This document shows, piece after piece, positions 22,712 to 30,493 of a DNA stretch of 64,000 nt; position 1 is the stretch's first letter; each line of letters starts with the position of its first letter. The notes under the pieces were generated by a model. It saw only the letters and a program-made list of their open reading frames with translations. It was not told the origin of the DNA and made no database searches. The position numbers and the translations under genes were made by a program. The DNA comes from Saccharothrix luteola. GTDB lineage: Bacteria > Actinomycetota > Actinomycetes > Mycobacteriales > Pseudonocardiaceae. The stretch spans positions 73,269 through 137,268 of the forward strand of contig NZ_JAJHUO010000016.1 in the NCBI RefSeq assembly GCF_020859565.1, written 5' to 3'.

Positions 22712-24620
22712 AACGGAAACGCACACCGACGAGCTGGACGCGTGCGTCTACGGGTCACGGCTGCTCGGCCGCGAGCCGGACCTCGTGCTGCACGGCGGCG
22801 GCAACACCTCGGTCAAGACGTCCACTGTGGACATCACCGGCCGTGCGGTGGACGTGCTGCACGTCAAGGGGAGCGGCTGGGACCTCGCGACCATCGAGCG
22901 GGCCGGGTTCGCGCCGCTGCGGCTGGACCGCCTGCGCGAGCTGCTGACCGTGCCCAGCCTGCCGGACTCCGCGATGATGAACGAGCTGCGGTGCGCGTTG
23001 CTGGACGCGAGCGCGCCCGACCCGAGCGTGGAGACGCTGCTGCACGCCGTGCTGCCGCACCCGGCCGTGCTGCACAGCCACGCCGACGCCGTGATCACGC
23101 TGACCAACCTGGACAAGCCGCTGGTGGAGGAGGTCTTCGGCGACCGCGTCGTGGTGATCCCCTACGTCATGCCCGGGTTCGCCCTCGCCCGCACGTGCGC
23201 GGAGCTCTTCCCCGAGCACGCCGGCGAGCGCACCATCGGCGTGGTGCTGCTCAACCACGGCCTGTTCACGTTCGGGGAGGACACCAGGCAGGCCTACGAC
23301 CGGCACGTCGAGCTGGTCGGCGACGCCGAGGCGTACCTGTCCCGGCACCGGCCCGAGCGGAGGTCCGTGCCCGCGCCGCCGGTCGACCGCCACCGGCTCG
23401 CCGGCCTCCGCAGGCGGATCTCCGACGTCGCGGGCGCGCCGATGATCGTGAGCCGGCACGCCGACGCCGCCACGATGGCCTTCGTCGCCCGGCCGGACCT
23501 CGCCGACGTGGCCACGCGGGGCCCGGCGACCCCCGACCACGTGATCCGCACCAAGCGCGTCCCGCTGATCGGCGAGGACGTCGACGGCTACGCGGCCGAC
23601 TACCGCCGGTACTTCGACGAGCACGCGGGACCGGGCCTGACCATGCTCGACCCGGCGCCGCGCGTCGTGCTCGACCCCGGGCTCGGCATGCTCTCGGTCG
23701 GCAGGCGGGCCAAGGACGCCGACATCGCGTACGACATCTACGCCCACACGATCGACGTCATCGAGCGGGCGGAGGAGCTGGGCGGGTACCGCGCGTTGCC
23801 GCCGGGGGACCTGTTCGACATGGAGTACTGGGAGCTGGAGCAGGCCAAGCTGCGGCTCTCCGGCGCGCCGGCGGAGTTCACCGGCGAGGTCGCGCTGGTC
23901 ACCGGCGCGGCGTCCGGCATCGGCCGGGCGTGCGTCGACGCGCTGCGGGCCAAGGGCGCGAGCGTGATCGGGCTCGACCTCACGCCGACCGAGAGCCGCG
24001 CGGACTACCTCGGCCTCCGGGCCGACGTCACCGACCCCGCCGCGGTCGAGGCCGCGATCGACCGGGGCGTGGAGCGGTTCGGCGGGCTGGACGTGCTGGT
24101 CGCGTCCGCCGGCGTGTTCCCGGCCAACACCCCGATCGCCGAGCTGGACCCGGCCACGTGGCGGCACGCGATGTCGGTCAACGCGGACGCGATCGCCGCC
24201 CTGTTCGCCAAGGCGCACCCCCTGCTCAAGCTCGCGCCGCGCGGCGGGCGGGTGGTCGTCGTGGCCTCCAAGAACGTGCCTGCCCCCGGACCGGGCGCGG
24301 CGGCGTACTCGGCCTCGAAGGCGGCGGTCACGCAACTGGCCAGGGTTGCCGCGCTGGAGTGGGCGGCCGACGGCATCAGGGTCAACGCGGTCCACCCGGA
24401 CGCGGTCTTCGACACCGGCCTGTGGACCGCGGAGGTGCTGGCCCGGCGTGCCGAGCACTACGGCTTGAGCGTCGACGCCTACAAGCGGCGCAACCTGCTG
24501 GGCGCCGAGATCACCAGCGCGGCGGTCGGCCGGGTGATCGCGGAGCTGTGCTCGGACACCTTCGCCCACACCACGGGTGCGCAGGTGCCGGTCGACGGCG
24601 GGAACGAGCGGGTCGTCTGA
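22692..24620 (+). CDS. Bifunctional class II aldolase / short-chain dehydrogenase
   Basis: 642-aa fusion. The N-terminal class II aldolase/adducin domain (about 1-390) has LVLHGGGNTSVK, zinc ligands in LHSHADAV, and LLNHGLFTFG. The C-terminal SDR (about 395-642) has VTGAASGIGRA, VASAGVF and AYSASKAAV. Related proteins are annotated as rhamnulose-1-P aldolase/dehydrogenases. After MtnA, the expected reaction is cleavage of a 5-substituted ribulose-1-P to DHAP and an aldehyde, with the SDR reducing or oxidising the aldehyde. GTG start inside the end of mtnA. Last gene of the plus-strand cluster operon; a strong hairpin follows. Confidence 0.88.
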   Translation: MENRWAETETHTDELDACVYGSRLLGREPDLVLHGGGNTSVKTSTVDITGRAVDVLHVKGSGWDLATIERAGFAPLRLDRLRELLTVPSLPDSAMMNELRCALLDASAPDPSVETLLHAVLPHPAVLHSHADAVITLTNLDKPLVEEVFGDRVVVIPYVMPGFALARTCAELFPEHAGERTIGVVLLNHGLFTFGEDTRQAYDRHVELVGDAEAYLSRHRPERRSVPAPPVDRHRLAGLRRRISDVAGAPMIVSRHADAATMAFVARPDLADVATRGPATPDHVIRTKRVPLIGEDVDGYAADYRRYFDEHAGPGLTMLDPAPRVVLDPGLGMLSVGRRAKDADIAYDIYAHTIDVIERAEELGGYRALPPGDLFDMEYWELEQAKLRLSGAPAEFTGEVALVTGAASGIGRACVDALRAKGASVIGLDLTPTESRADYLGLRADVTDPAAVEAAIDRGVERFGGLDVLVASAGVFPANTPIAELDPATWRHAMSVNADAIAALFAKAHPLLKLAPRGGRVVVVASKNVPAPGPGAAAYSASKAAVTQLARVAALEWAADGIRVNAVHPDAVFDTGLWTAEVLARRAEHYGLSVDAYKRRNLLGAEITSAAVGRVIAELCSDTFAHTTGAQVPVDGGNERVV

Positions 24621-24622
24621 CC

Positions 24623-24683
24623 CCGCCGGTCGGCCAGGTCCGCCCGCAGTGTCCTTTGTGGACGGACCTGGACCGACCGGCGG
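24623..24683. terminator. Long bidirectional hairpin terminator
   Basis: CCGCCGGTCGG pairs with CCGACCGGCGG (11 bp), and inside it CAGGTCCG pairs with CGGACCTG. It lies between the convergent aldolase and NTF2-like genes and marks a natural right-hand limit of the cluster. Confidence 0.8.
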
Positions 24684-24699
24684 ATGCCGAGGACGCGGG

Positions 24700-25167
24700 T
24701 CAGGCGAGCGGGATGTCGTGGCCCGGGCCTCGTTCGTCCTGCGGGCGGGGGCCGAAGTAGCGGCGGTCGGCATCGTCGATGCGCACGTCGTTGATACTGG
24801 CCTCGCGGCGGCTCATCAGGCCGTTGTCGGCGAACTCCCACAGCTCGTTGCCGTAGGAGCGGGACCACCGGCCCTCCGCGTCGCGCCACTCGTACTGGAA
24901 GCGGACGGCGATGCGGTTCCCGCGGAAGCCCCAGAGGCTCTTGCGCAGGACGTAGTCGAGTTCGCGGGCCCACTTCGCGGTGAGGAACCCGACGATCTCC
25001 GCGCGGCCGGTGACGAAGACGTCGCGGTTGCGCCACACCGAGTCCTCGGTGTACGCGAGGGCGACGCGGTGCGGGTCGCGGGTGTTCCAGGCGTCCTCGG
25101 CGGCTTGGACCTTGGCCAGGGCGCCGTCGACGTCGAACGGCGGGAACGGCGGGCGTGCGTCGGTCAT
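24700..25167 (-). CDS. NTF2-like protein (DUF1348/SnoaL-type fold)
   Basis: 155-aa single-domain protein. AEDAWNTRDPHRVALAY near the start and ELDYVLRKSLW, FQYEWRDAEG and RREASINDV match the DUF1348 nuclear-transport-factor-2-like family; function is unknown. ATG at 25167 overlaps the upstream gene's stop by 4 bp, so it is cotranscribed with the PNPOx-like gene. Confidence 0.85.
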   Translation of the reverse strand: MTDARPPFPPFDVDGALAKVQAAEDAWNTRDPHRVALAYTEDSVWRNRDVFVTGRAEIVGFLTAKWARELDYVLRKSLWGFRGNRIAVRFQYEWRDAEGRWSRSYGNELWEFADNGLMSRREASINDVRIDDADRRYFGPRPQDERGPGHDIPLA

Positions 25168-26102
25168 GGCCGGGCTGTCCTCCACGGTGCGGTGAGCGGC
25201 GGGTTGTCGGGGGACGGGGCCACGGAGTCGGCCCGCAGCGGCAGCGGTCGGCCGGCGACCACGTGCCGGGGGGTGAAGTGGACGCGGCGGCCGGTGCGGT
25301 CGTCGTCGCCGGGCACGCCCGGGCGGGTCCACTCCACCTCGGCCCGGCCGGACAGGTGCAGGGTGCGGCCGGTGGTGAAGTCGCAGAACAGCAGCGCGGC
25401 GTCGGGGTCCGACCGGAGGTTGCCGAGGGTGTTGAACATGTTGTTGCCCGCGTAGTCCGGCCACCACAGCCTCCCGTCCTCGACGCGGACGAACCCGGGC
25501 GCCCCGCCGCGGTGCGAGGCGTCGTTGCCGCGGGAGGGGTGGGTGGTGCCGAGGAGGAAGGTGTCGGACCGGCGGATCAGGTCGACGTCGTCCGGCGCGA
25601 GGTCCGTGCCGCGTCGGACGGGTGCGGCGGTCCGGGACGTGCCGGGCGCGCTGTGGAGGCGTCGGGCCTGGATGTACCGCGGGCAGTTGCCGTACGCCTG
25701 CTCCACCTCGACGCGCAGCCCGTCGTCCCCGGCGTCGGACAGGGTGCCGTTGACGCGCAAACGTCTGCGGGTGGCGAACTCGACCACGATCACGCCGGCG
25801 GGCTGGTCCGCCGGCAGGCCTCGGAGCGGATCGCCCTCGCCGGGCGACGTCCGCACCGCGAGGGTGGTGGGTGCGTCGACGTGGAGGAATCCCGGCGGCC
25901 CGGTGAGCGGTGAGAGCCACAGTGAGCCGCCGGTGTCGCGTGCGGTGATCGCGGCGAACGTGCGCTCCGCCAGGAACCGCTCCGCCCCGCCGCTGAGCCG
26001 GGAGGGCGCCACCATGCCCGCGAGCCGGGCGGCGTCCGCGGAGACGCCGGCACGGCGTTGCACGGCCAACTCGCCCTCGTGGAAGCCCGCGGTGTCGGTC
26101 AT
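25164..26102 (-). CDS. Pyridoxamine 5'-phosphate oxidase-like flavin protein
   Basis: 312-aa protein with two split-barrel halves. FAAITARDTGGSLWLSPL and DTFLLGTTHPSRGNDASHRG are typical of PNPOx-family FMN-binding proteins of actinobacteria. The substrate is unknown. Its promoter region is shared with the divergent CGNR gene and holds two copies of an 11-bp repeat. Confidence 0.8.
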   Translation of the reverse strand: MTDTAGFHEGELAVQRRAGVSADAARLAGMVAPSRLSGGAERFLAERTFAAITARDTGGSLWLSPLTGPPGFLHVDAPTTLAVRTSPGEGDPLRGLPADQPAGVIVVEFATRRRLRVNGTLSDAGDDGLRVEVEQAYGNCPRYIQARRLHSAPGTSRTAAPVRRGTDLAPDDVDLIRRSDTFLLGTTHPSRGNDASHRGGAPGFVRVEDGRLWWPDYAGNNMFNTLGNLRSDPDAALLFCDFTTGRTLHLSGRAEVEWTRPGVPGDDDRTGRRVHFTPRHVVAGRPLPLRADSVAPSPDNPPLTAPWRTARP

Positions 26103-26150
26103 GGGGGAGCACTCCTCCGATCACCGGTTCTGACGTTTGCATGCGCCAGT

Positions 26151-26221
26151 AACCGTTAGAACGACCATGACACGCGCCGGTGCCCGTTGTCAACGGATAG
26201 AGACCTCTGCAACCGTTAGAA
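26151..26221. promoter_or_regulatory. Two AACCGTTAGAA direct repeats exactly 60 bp apart
   Basis: Identical 11-mers at 26151-26161 and 26211-26221 in the 138-bp divergent region between the PNPOx-like and CGNR genes. The period equals about six helical turns, so both copies face the same side of the DNA. The CGNR zinc-finger protein next door is a natural candidate binder. Confidence 0.5.
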
Positions 26222-26240
26222 GTGGGGTAGCCTCGACGGC

Positions 26241-26861
26241 ATGGACACGGACGCGCCGCTGCTGGGCGAGCCGCTCCCGGTGGAGTTGATGAACACCGTC
26301 TGGGCCGACCGCGACGGCGTGCACGACGCGCTGCGCGATCCCGACGGCACCAGGGCCTGGCTGCGCGCCGTCTGCGCCAGGACGGACCTGATGACCCCCG
26401 GCGACCTCGACGCGCTCACCGCGTCCGACCTCGACCGCCTCGGCCACCGGCTGATCGGTCTGCGCGACGCGCTGCGCCGGCTGGCGACCGAGGCGACCGG
26501 GGACCCGCGCCCGGCGGCCGCGTCCGACACCCGCGGCCTCGACGCGGCCGTGACCGAGCTCAACCGGGCCGCCGGCCACACGCCCCACTGGTCGGCGCTG
26601 TCCTGGGTGCCCGGCCAGGCACCATCACGTCACACGCGCACCGGCGGGCAGGCCGCCTCCGCCGCCGTCTCCGCGATCGCCGAGGACGCCATCGCGCTCT
26701 TCAGCCAGGGCACCCGCCACCTGCTGCGCGCCTGCCTCGGCCCCGGCTGCGTCCTGTACTTCCTCAAGCACCACCCCCGCCGGGAGTGGTGCTCGGCGGG
26801 CTGCGGCAACCGCGCTCGTTCCGCCCGCCACTACCAGCGCCACCGCGGCGCGACGGCCTGA
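26241..26861 (+). CDS. CGNR zinc-finger / ABATE-domain regulator
   Basis: 206-aa protein. The N-terminal ABATE domain (PLPVELMNTVWADRDG) precedes a C-terminal zinc finger with C-x4-C ... WCSAGCGNRARSARHYQR, the CGNR motif. This family is thought to bind DNA as a stress-linked regulator. It is divergent from the PNPOx/NTF2 pair and probably controls it. Confidence 0.88.
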   Translation: MDTDAPLLGEPLPVELMNTVWADRDGVHDALRDPDGTRAWLRAVCARTDLMTPGDLDALTASDLDRLGHRLIGLRDALRRLATEATGDPRPAAASDTRGLDAAVTELNRAAGHTPHWSALSWVPGQAPSRHTRTGGQAASAAVSAIAEDAIALFSQGTRHLLRACLGPGCVLYFLKHHPRREWCSAGCGNRARSARHYQRHRGATA

Positions 26862-26879
26862 CGGCAACCAGGAGAACAC

Positions 26880-27458
26880 GTGGCAGACGCGCCGAGGCGG
26901 TCGTACGTCGACGAGATCTGCGAGCTCGTCGGGTGGCGGGCCGGTGATTTCCGGCCGGAGCTGGACTGGGCCACCGTCGAACGCGAGCTGGGAACACCGC
27001 TCCCCGGCGATTACAAGGCGTTGCTCACGAGGTTCCCCTCCGGCGGTTTCCGCGGCGCCGTCCAGTTCTCCAACCCCGGTCAGAGCACCGAGGAGTGCGC
27101 GAACGCCAAGGCGCACAACGACGAACTGCTGGAGATCTTCGGCGACGAGGACCTCGACTACCTGCGAGGTGTGCCGTACCGGCTGTTCCCGGAGCCCGGT
27201 GGTCTCTACCCCTGGGGGACCAACGGGGCGGGGGGAACGTTCTGGTGGATCACCGACTCGGCGGACCCGGACGACTGGCGGGTCGCCTACCACAACCGGG
27301 ACTTCTGGCACGAGGAACATCCCGGGCCGATGACGAGCGCCGTCCGCGACCTGCTGGTGAGCACCGGCGAGGACAACCTCCTCCAGTGGGACATGGCCGG
27401 CAAGCCGGTGGACTTCGGCGGCCACTGGGCCGGCGGGTACGTCTCCCACCCGGGCTGA
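26880..27458 (+). CDS. SMI1/KNR4 family protein
   Basis: 192-aa SMI1/KNR4-like (SUKH) protein: LGTPLPGDYKALLTRF is the conserved core and LYPWGTNGAGGTFWW the second motif. In bacteria these often act as immunity proteins in toxin systems, but no toxin gene is adjacent. GTG start after AGGAG. Confidence 0.85.
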   Translation: MADAPRRSYVDEICELVGWRAGDFRPELDWATVERELGTPLPGDYKALLTRFPSGGFRGAVQFSNPGQSTEECANAKAHNDELLEIFGDEDLDYLRGVPYRLFPEPGGLYPWGTNGAGGTFWWITDSADPDDWRVAYHNRDFWHEEHPGPMTSAVRDLLVSTGEDNLLQWDMAGKPVDFGGHWAGGYVSHPG

Positions 27459-27507
27459 GGCGCGGCCGTCGACGGCGGTGTCGGGTCGAAGCGGGCCGAG
27501 GGTTCGG

Positions 27508-28065
27508 TTACCGGCCGCGGCGCGCGAGGAGGCCTTCGACCCCGAGGAGGAACGTCGCGCCGATCGGTTCCGGGTCGGTCAGGCAGCCGGCGGCCATGGC
27601 GCCGTCCCGCAGCATGACGAAGTGGCGGGCGGCGGCTTCCGAATCGGTTTCCCCGGTGGCTGCGAGGAGTTCGGTGATCGTGGCCAGGAACCACTGCCGG
27701 TGCCTGAGGACCGCCTGGTGGACCGGGTGGGTCGGGTGGGGGTACTCGGCGGCGGCGTTGAGGAACGCGCAGCCCCGGAAGTCGGGGCGCCGGATGTCGT
27801 CGGCGATGGACCGGGCGACGGTGCGGACGACGTCGTCGGGGGAGAGGTCCTCCGTCCGCGCGGCGTCCACTCGCGCGCGGATCGCCTCGTCGGCCAGCGT
27901 CAGGTAGGCGACGACGAGGTCGTCCTTGCCCGGGAAGTGCCGGTACAGGGTGGCTCGGGTGACTCCCGCGGCGGCGATGATGCGATCGATGCCCACCGAG
28001 TGGAGCCCTTCGGCGTAGAACAGCCCGCTGGCGGTGGTGAGCAGCCGCGTCCGCGCTTCCGACAT
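27508..28065 (-). CDS. TetR family repressor
   Basis: 185-aa TetR-type regulator. The N-terminal helix-turn-helix reads SVGIDRIIAAAGVTRATLYRHFPGKDDLV; the C-terminal ligand domain is AcrR-like (FRGCAFLNAAAEYP). It is divergent from the membrane protein gene at 28216, with an inverted repeat between them that is likely its operator. Confidence 0.92.
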   Translation of the reverse strand: MSEARTRLLTTASGLFYAEGLHSVGIDRIIAAAGVTRATLYRHFPGKDDLVVAYLTLADEAIRARVDAARTEDLSPDDVVRTVARSIADDIRRPDFRGCAFLNAAAEYPHPTHPVHQAVLRHRQWFLATITELLAATGETDSEAAARHFVMLRDGAMAAGCLTDPEPIGATFLLGVEGLLARRGR

Positions 28066-28101
28066 CCGCTTCCCCCTTCGAGGCCTGGCCCCGAGGTTAG
28101 C

Positions 28102-28172
28102 AGATAGAACGTTCGGTCTTGACAGTCGCGCACGCCTGCCGCAAGCTCTCAGGTGTACCGATCGTTCTATCT
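28102..28172. promoter_or_regulatory. Inverted repeat, probable TetR operators
   Basis: AGATAGAACGTTCGGT (28102-28117) and ACCGATCGTTCTATCT (28157-28172) are reverse complements at 15 of 16 positions. A TTGACA lies directly after the first arm at 28119. Placed between the TetR gene and its divergent neighbour, each arm could hold one repressor dimer. Confidence 0.6.
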
Positions 28173-28215
28173 ACTTCGAGCCGTCACCCGTCTCGATCGT
28201 CGAAAGAGGAACGCG

Positions 28216-28782
28216 ATGTCCAGCTCCACCCAAGCCGGCAACCCGGTCTCCGGGATCGCCGGCGGCGCCGAGGCGCTGCGAAACCTGTACTACGCCCGGT
28301 TCGGCTTCGCGATCGTCTGGGCGGGCCTGCTCGCCCTCACCGCCTCGACGCTCACCCCGGTCGGCATCGTGCTGCTGGTGGCCTACCCGCTGTTCGACGT
28401 CGCGGCCGCCGTGATCGACTTCCGCTCTTCGAACGCCGCGCGACCTCGGGTGGCGCTCTACGCCAACATGGCGTCGAGCCTGCTCACCGCCATCGGGTTG
28501 GCCTTCGCGGTCACGTCCGGCATCCCGAGCGTGCTGCGGGTGTGGGGCGCGTGGGCGATCACGGCGGGCATCGTGCAGCTGATCGTGGCGATCCTGCGCT
28601 ACCGGCTCGGCGGCCAGTGGGCGATGATCCTCAGCGGTGGGCTCTCCGCGGTCGCCGGCACGACCTTCGTCGTGCAGGCCGGCGGGACGACGGCCACGCT
28701 CACCAACGTCGCAGGCTACGCGGCCGTGGGCGGCGTCTTCTTCCTGATCTCGGCGATCCGCCTGCACCGCCGCGGTCGGTGA
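28216..28782 (+). CDS. Small integral membrane protein, DUF308-like
   Basis: 188-aa protein with about six hydrophobic segments (FAIVWAGLLAL, GIVLLVAYPLFDVAAAVI, and so on). The pattern of paired helices resembles DUF308/HdeD-like proteins. The ATG at 28216 follows an AGAGG site; an upstream ATG at 28153 falls inside the putative operator. It is likely repressed by the divergent TetR protein. Confidence 0.75.
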   Translation: MSSSTQAGNPVSGIAGGAEALRNLYYARFGFAIVWAGLLALTASTLTPVGIVLLVAYPLFDVAAAVIDFRSSNAARPRVALYANMASSLLTAIGLAFAVTSGIPSVLRVWGAWAITAGIVQLIVAILRYRLGGQWAMILSGGLSAVAGTTFVVQAGGTTATLTNVAGYAAVGGVFFLISAIRLHRRGR

Positions 28783-28796
28783 CGTCGCGGCGGTGC
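28764..28796. terminator. Hairpin between convergent genes
   Basis: GCACCGCCGCG (28764-28774) pairs perfectly with CGCGGCGGTGC (28786-28796) around an 11-nt loop. It spans the stop codon of the DUF308-like gene. Confidence 0.6.
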
Positions 28797-28810
28797 GGGC
28801 GGGCCGTGGT

Positions 28811-29716
28811 TCACGCGATGGCGTTCAAGCGGGACATGTCCTCGTCGGTCAGCCGCAACCCGGCCGCGGCCACGTTCTCCGCCACGTGCGCCGGGTTGCC
28901 GGTGCCCGGGATGGCGAGGACGTTGGGACCCTGGTGGAGCGTCCAGGCCAGGCGGACCTGCGCGGCGGTGGCGTCGTGCGCCTTCGCGACCTCCTCGATC
29001 ACGTCCTTGCCCGTCTCGTCGGCCGCCCCGAACGGCGACGCGCCGGGGATCGCGGCCCCGATGGCGAAGAACGGCACGAACGCGACGCCGTGCCGCGCGC
29101 ACAGCTCGACGAGCGCGTCGTCCTCGCGGCGCGTGACGAGCCCGTACTGGTTCTGGACGCACACCACCGGCGCGATCGCGAGGGCTTCCTCCAGGTGCTC
29201 GACGCCCACGTTCGAGATGCCGAGGTGCCGGATGAGACCTTCCTCCCGCAGCTCGGCGAGCGCGCCGAAGCGGTCCGCGATGGAGCCCTCGCCCCGTTCG
29301 AGGCCCCGGCCGATGCGGAGGTTGACGACGTCGAGGTGGTCGAGGCCGAGCTGGCGGATGTTCTCCTCCACCTGGCCGCGGAGACCCTTCCCGTCCTCGA
29401 CGTGCAGCCAGTCGCCGGACGGGTCGCGGCCGGGGCCGACCTTGGTGGTGATGACCAGGTCGTCGGGGTAGGGCGCGAGGGCGGTGTTGATCAGCTCGTT
29501 GGCGGAGCGCAGCGGGGAGAAGTAGAAGGCGGCGGTGTCGATGTGGTTGACACCCAGCTCGACGGCCTTCCGGAGGACCTCGATGGCCCGCCCGCGGTCG
29601 CTCGGGCCGCCGTCGGCGTCGCTCATCAGCCGCATGGCCCCGAAGCCGAGGCGGTTGACCGTCCGGTCGCCGAGGTCCCAGGTGCCGGCGGCCGTCGCGT
29701 CGATCGTTGTGCTCAT
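28811..29716 (-). CDS. Aldo/keto reductase
   Basis: 301-aa NADPH-dependent TIM-barrel reductase. NHIDTAAFYF contains the catalytic Asp and Tyr and VITTKVG the Lys; the usual His position reads Asn (DVVNLRIG), as in some AKR13-like enzymes. IRHLGISNVGVEHLEEAL and the C-terminal cofactor loop IPGTGNPAHVAEN are present. ATG at 29716 follows the family start; divergent from a regulator gene 95 bp away. Confidence 0.9.
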   Translation of the reverse strand: MSTTIDATAAGTWDLGDRTVNRLGFGAMRLMSDADGGPSDRGRAIEVLRKAVELGVNHIDTAAFYFSPLRSANELINTALAPYPDDLVITTKVGPGRDPSGDWLHVEDGKGLRGQVEENIRQLGLDHLDVVNLRIGRGLERGEGSIADRFGALAELREEGLIRHLGISNVGVEHLEEALAIAPVVCVQNQYGLVTRREDDALVELCARHGVAFVPFFAIGAAIPGASPFGAADETGKDVIEEVAKAHDATAAQVRLAWTLHQGPNVLAIPGTGNPAHVAENVAAAGLRLTDEDMSRLNAIA

Positions 29717-29811
29717 GGCTCCAGCTTCGGTTCTCAGGGTGCGGCCCGCCGCGAATGGCAACTTCCTGCCGACATTGGCGGTGGGGTTGTGCCGTGCGCA
29801 GACTGGGTGGC

Positions 29812-30450
29812 ATGAGCCTCGATTTCGTGCCCGTCCTCCACAGTGACGAGGAGGTGTTCACCCGCACCGCCCACCTGTTCGCGACGGCGACCGAGATCAC
29901 GTGCGCCGCGAGGGACCTGAACACCTTCGCGGCGACCCGGCGACGGCACGATGACGTCCACCCGGCGCCGATGCCGAGGCTGCGCAAGCTGTACCGGCCG
30001 GAGGCGCTGTTGAACCCGTCGATGGCGCAGCACCTCCGCACCGCCGCGTCGCGGGGCGCGGAGGTGCGGATCACGCAGGACGACGTCAACGAGACGATCA
30101 TCATCGACCGCCGGCTCGCGATCCTGGCCGGTGACGTGGTGGACGGCCGCCGCGGTTACGGCGTCGTGACGGAGCCGACGGTGGTGCAGAACGTGGCGTC
30201 CTTGTTCGACGCCGCGTGGCGCTCGGGGACCGACCTCGCGGTGTACGACGCCCAGCACGCGGAGCTGCGCGCGCTCGCGCCGCGGGTGCTGGAGCTGCTG
30301 GCATCGGGCTGCAAGGACGAGACCGCGGCCCGCGCGCTCGGCCTCGGCGTGCGGACCTATCGGAGGCGGGTGGCGGAACTGATGGCCGTCCTGGGCGCGA
30401 ACTCCCGCTTCCAGGCCGGGGCGAGGGCCCGCGACCTGGGCCTGATCTGA
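29812..30450 (+). CDS. LuxR-type helix-turn-helix regulator
   Basis: 212-aa protein. The N-terminal part (about 1-150) resembles the phospholipase-D-like sensor half of TrmB/LuxR-type actinomycete regulators (QHLRTAASRGAEVRI). The C-terminus is a LuxR-like HTH (VLELLASGCKDETAARALG, then TYRRRVAELMAVLG). ATG at 29812. Probably controls the divergent aldo/keto reductase. Confidence 0.8.
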   Translation: MSLDFVPVLHSDEEVFTRTAHLFATATEITCAARDLNTFAATRRRHDDVHPAPMPRLRKLYRPEALLNPSMAQHLRTAASRGAEVRITQDDVNETIIIDRRLAILAGDVVDGRRGYGVVTEPTVVQNVASLFDAAWRSGTDLAVYDAQHAELRALAPRVLELLASGCKDETAARALGLGVRTYRRRVAELMAVLGANSRFQAGARARDLGLI

Positions 30451-30493
30451 GCCGGCGCCGTGCGCGAGCCCGGTGATCGCCTCGCCGGCTCAG
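30447..30493. terminator. Hairpin spanning two convergent stop codons
   Basis: CTGAGCCGGCG (30447-30457) pairs with CGCCGGCTCAG (30483-30493). The arms include the stop codons of both flanking genes, so the same bases serve coding ends and terminator. Confidence 0.6.
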
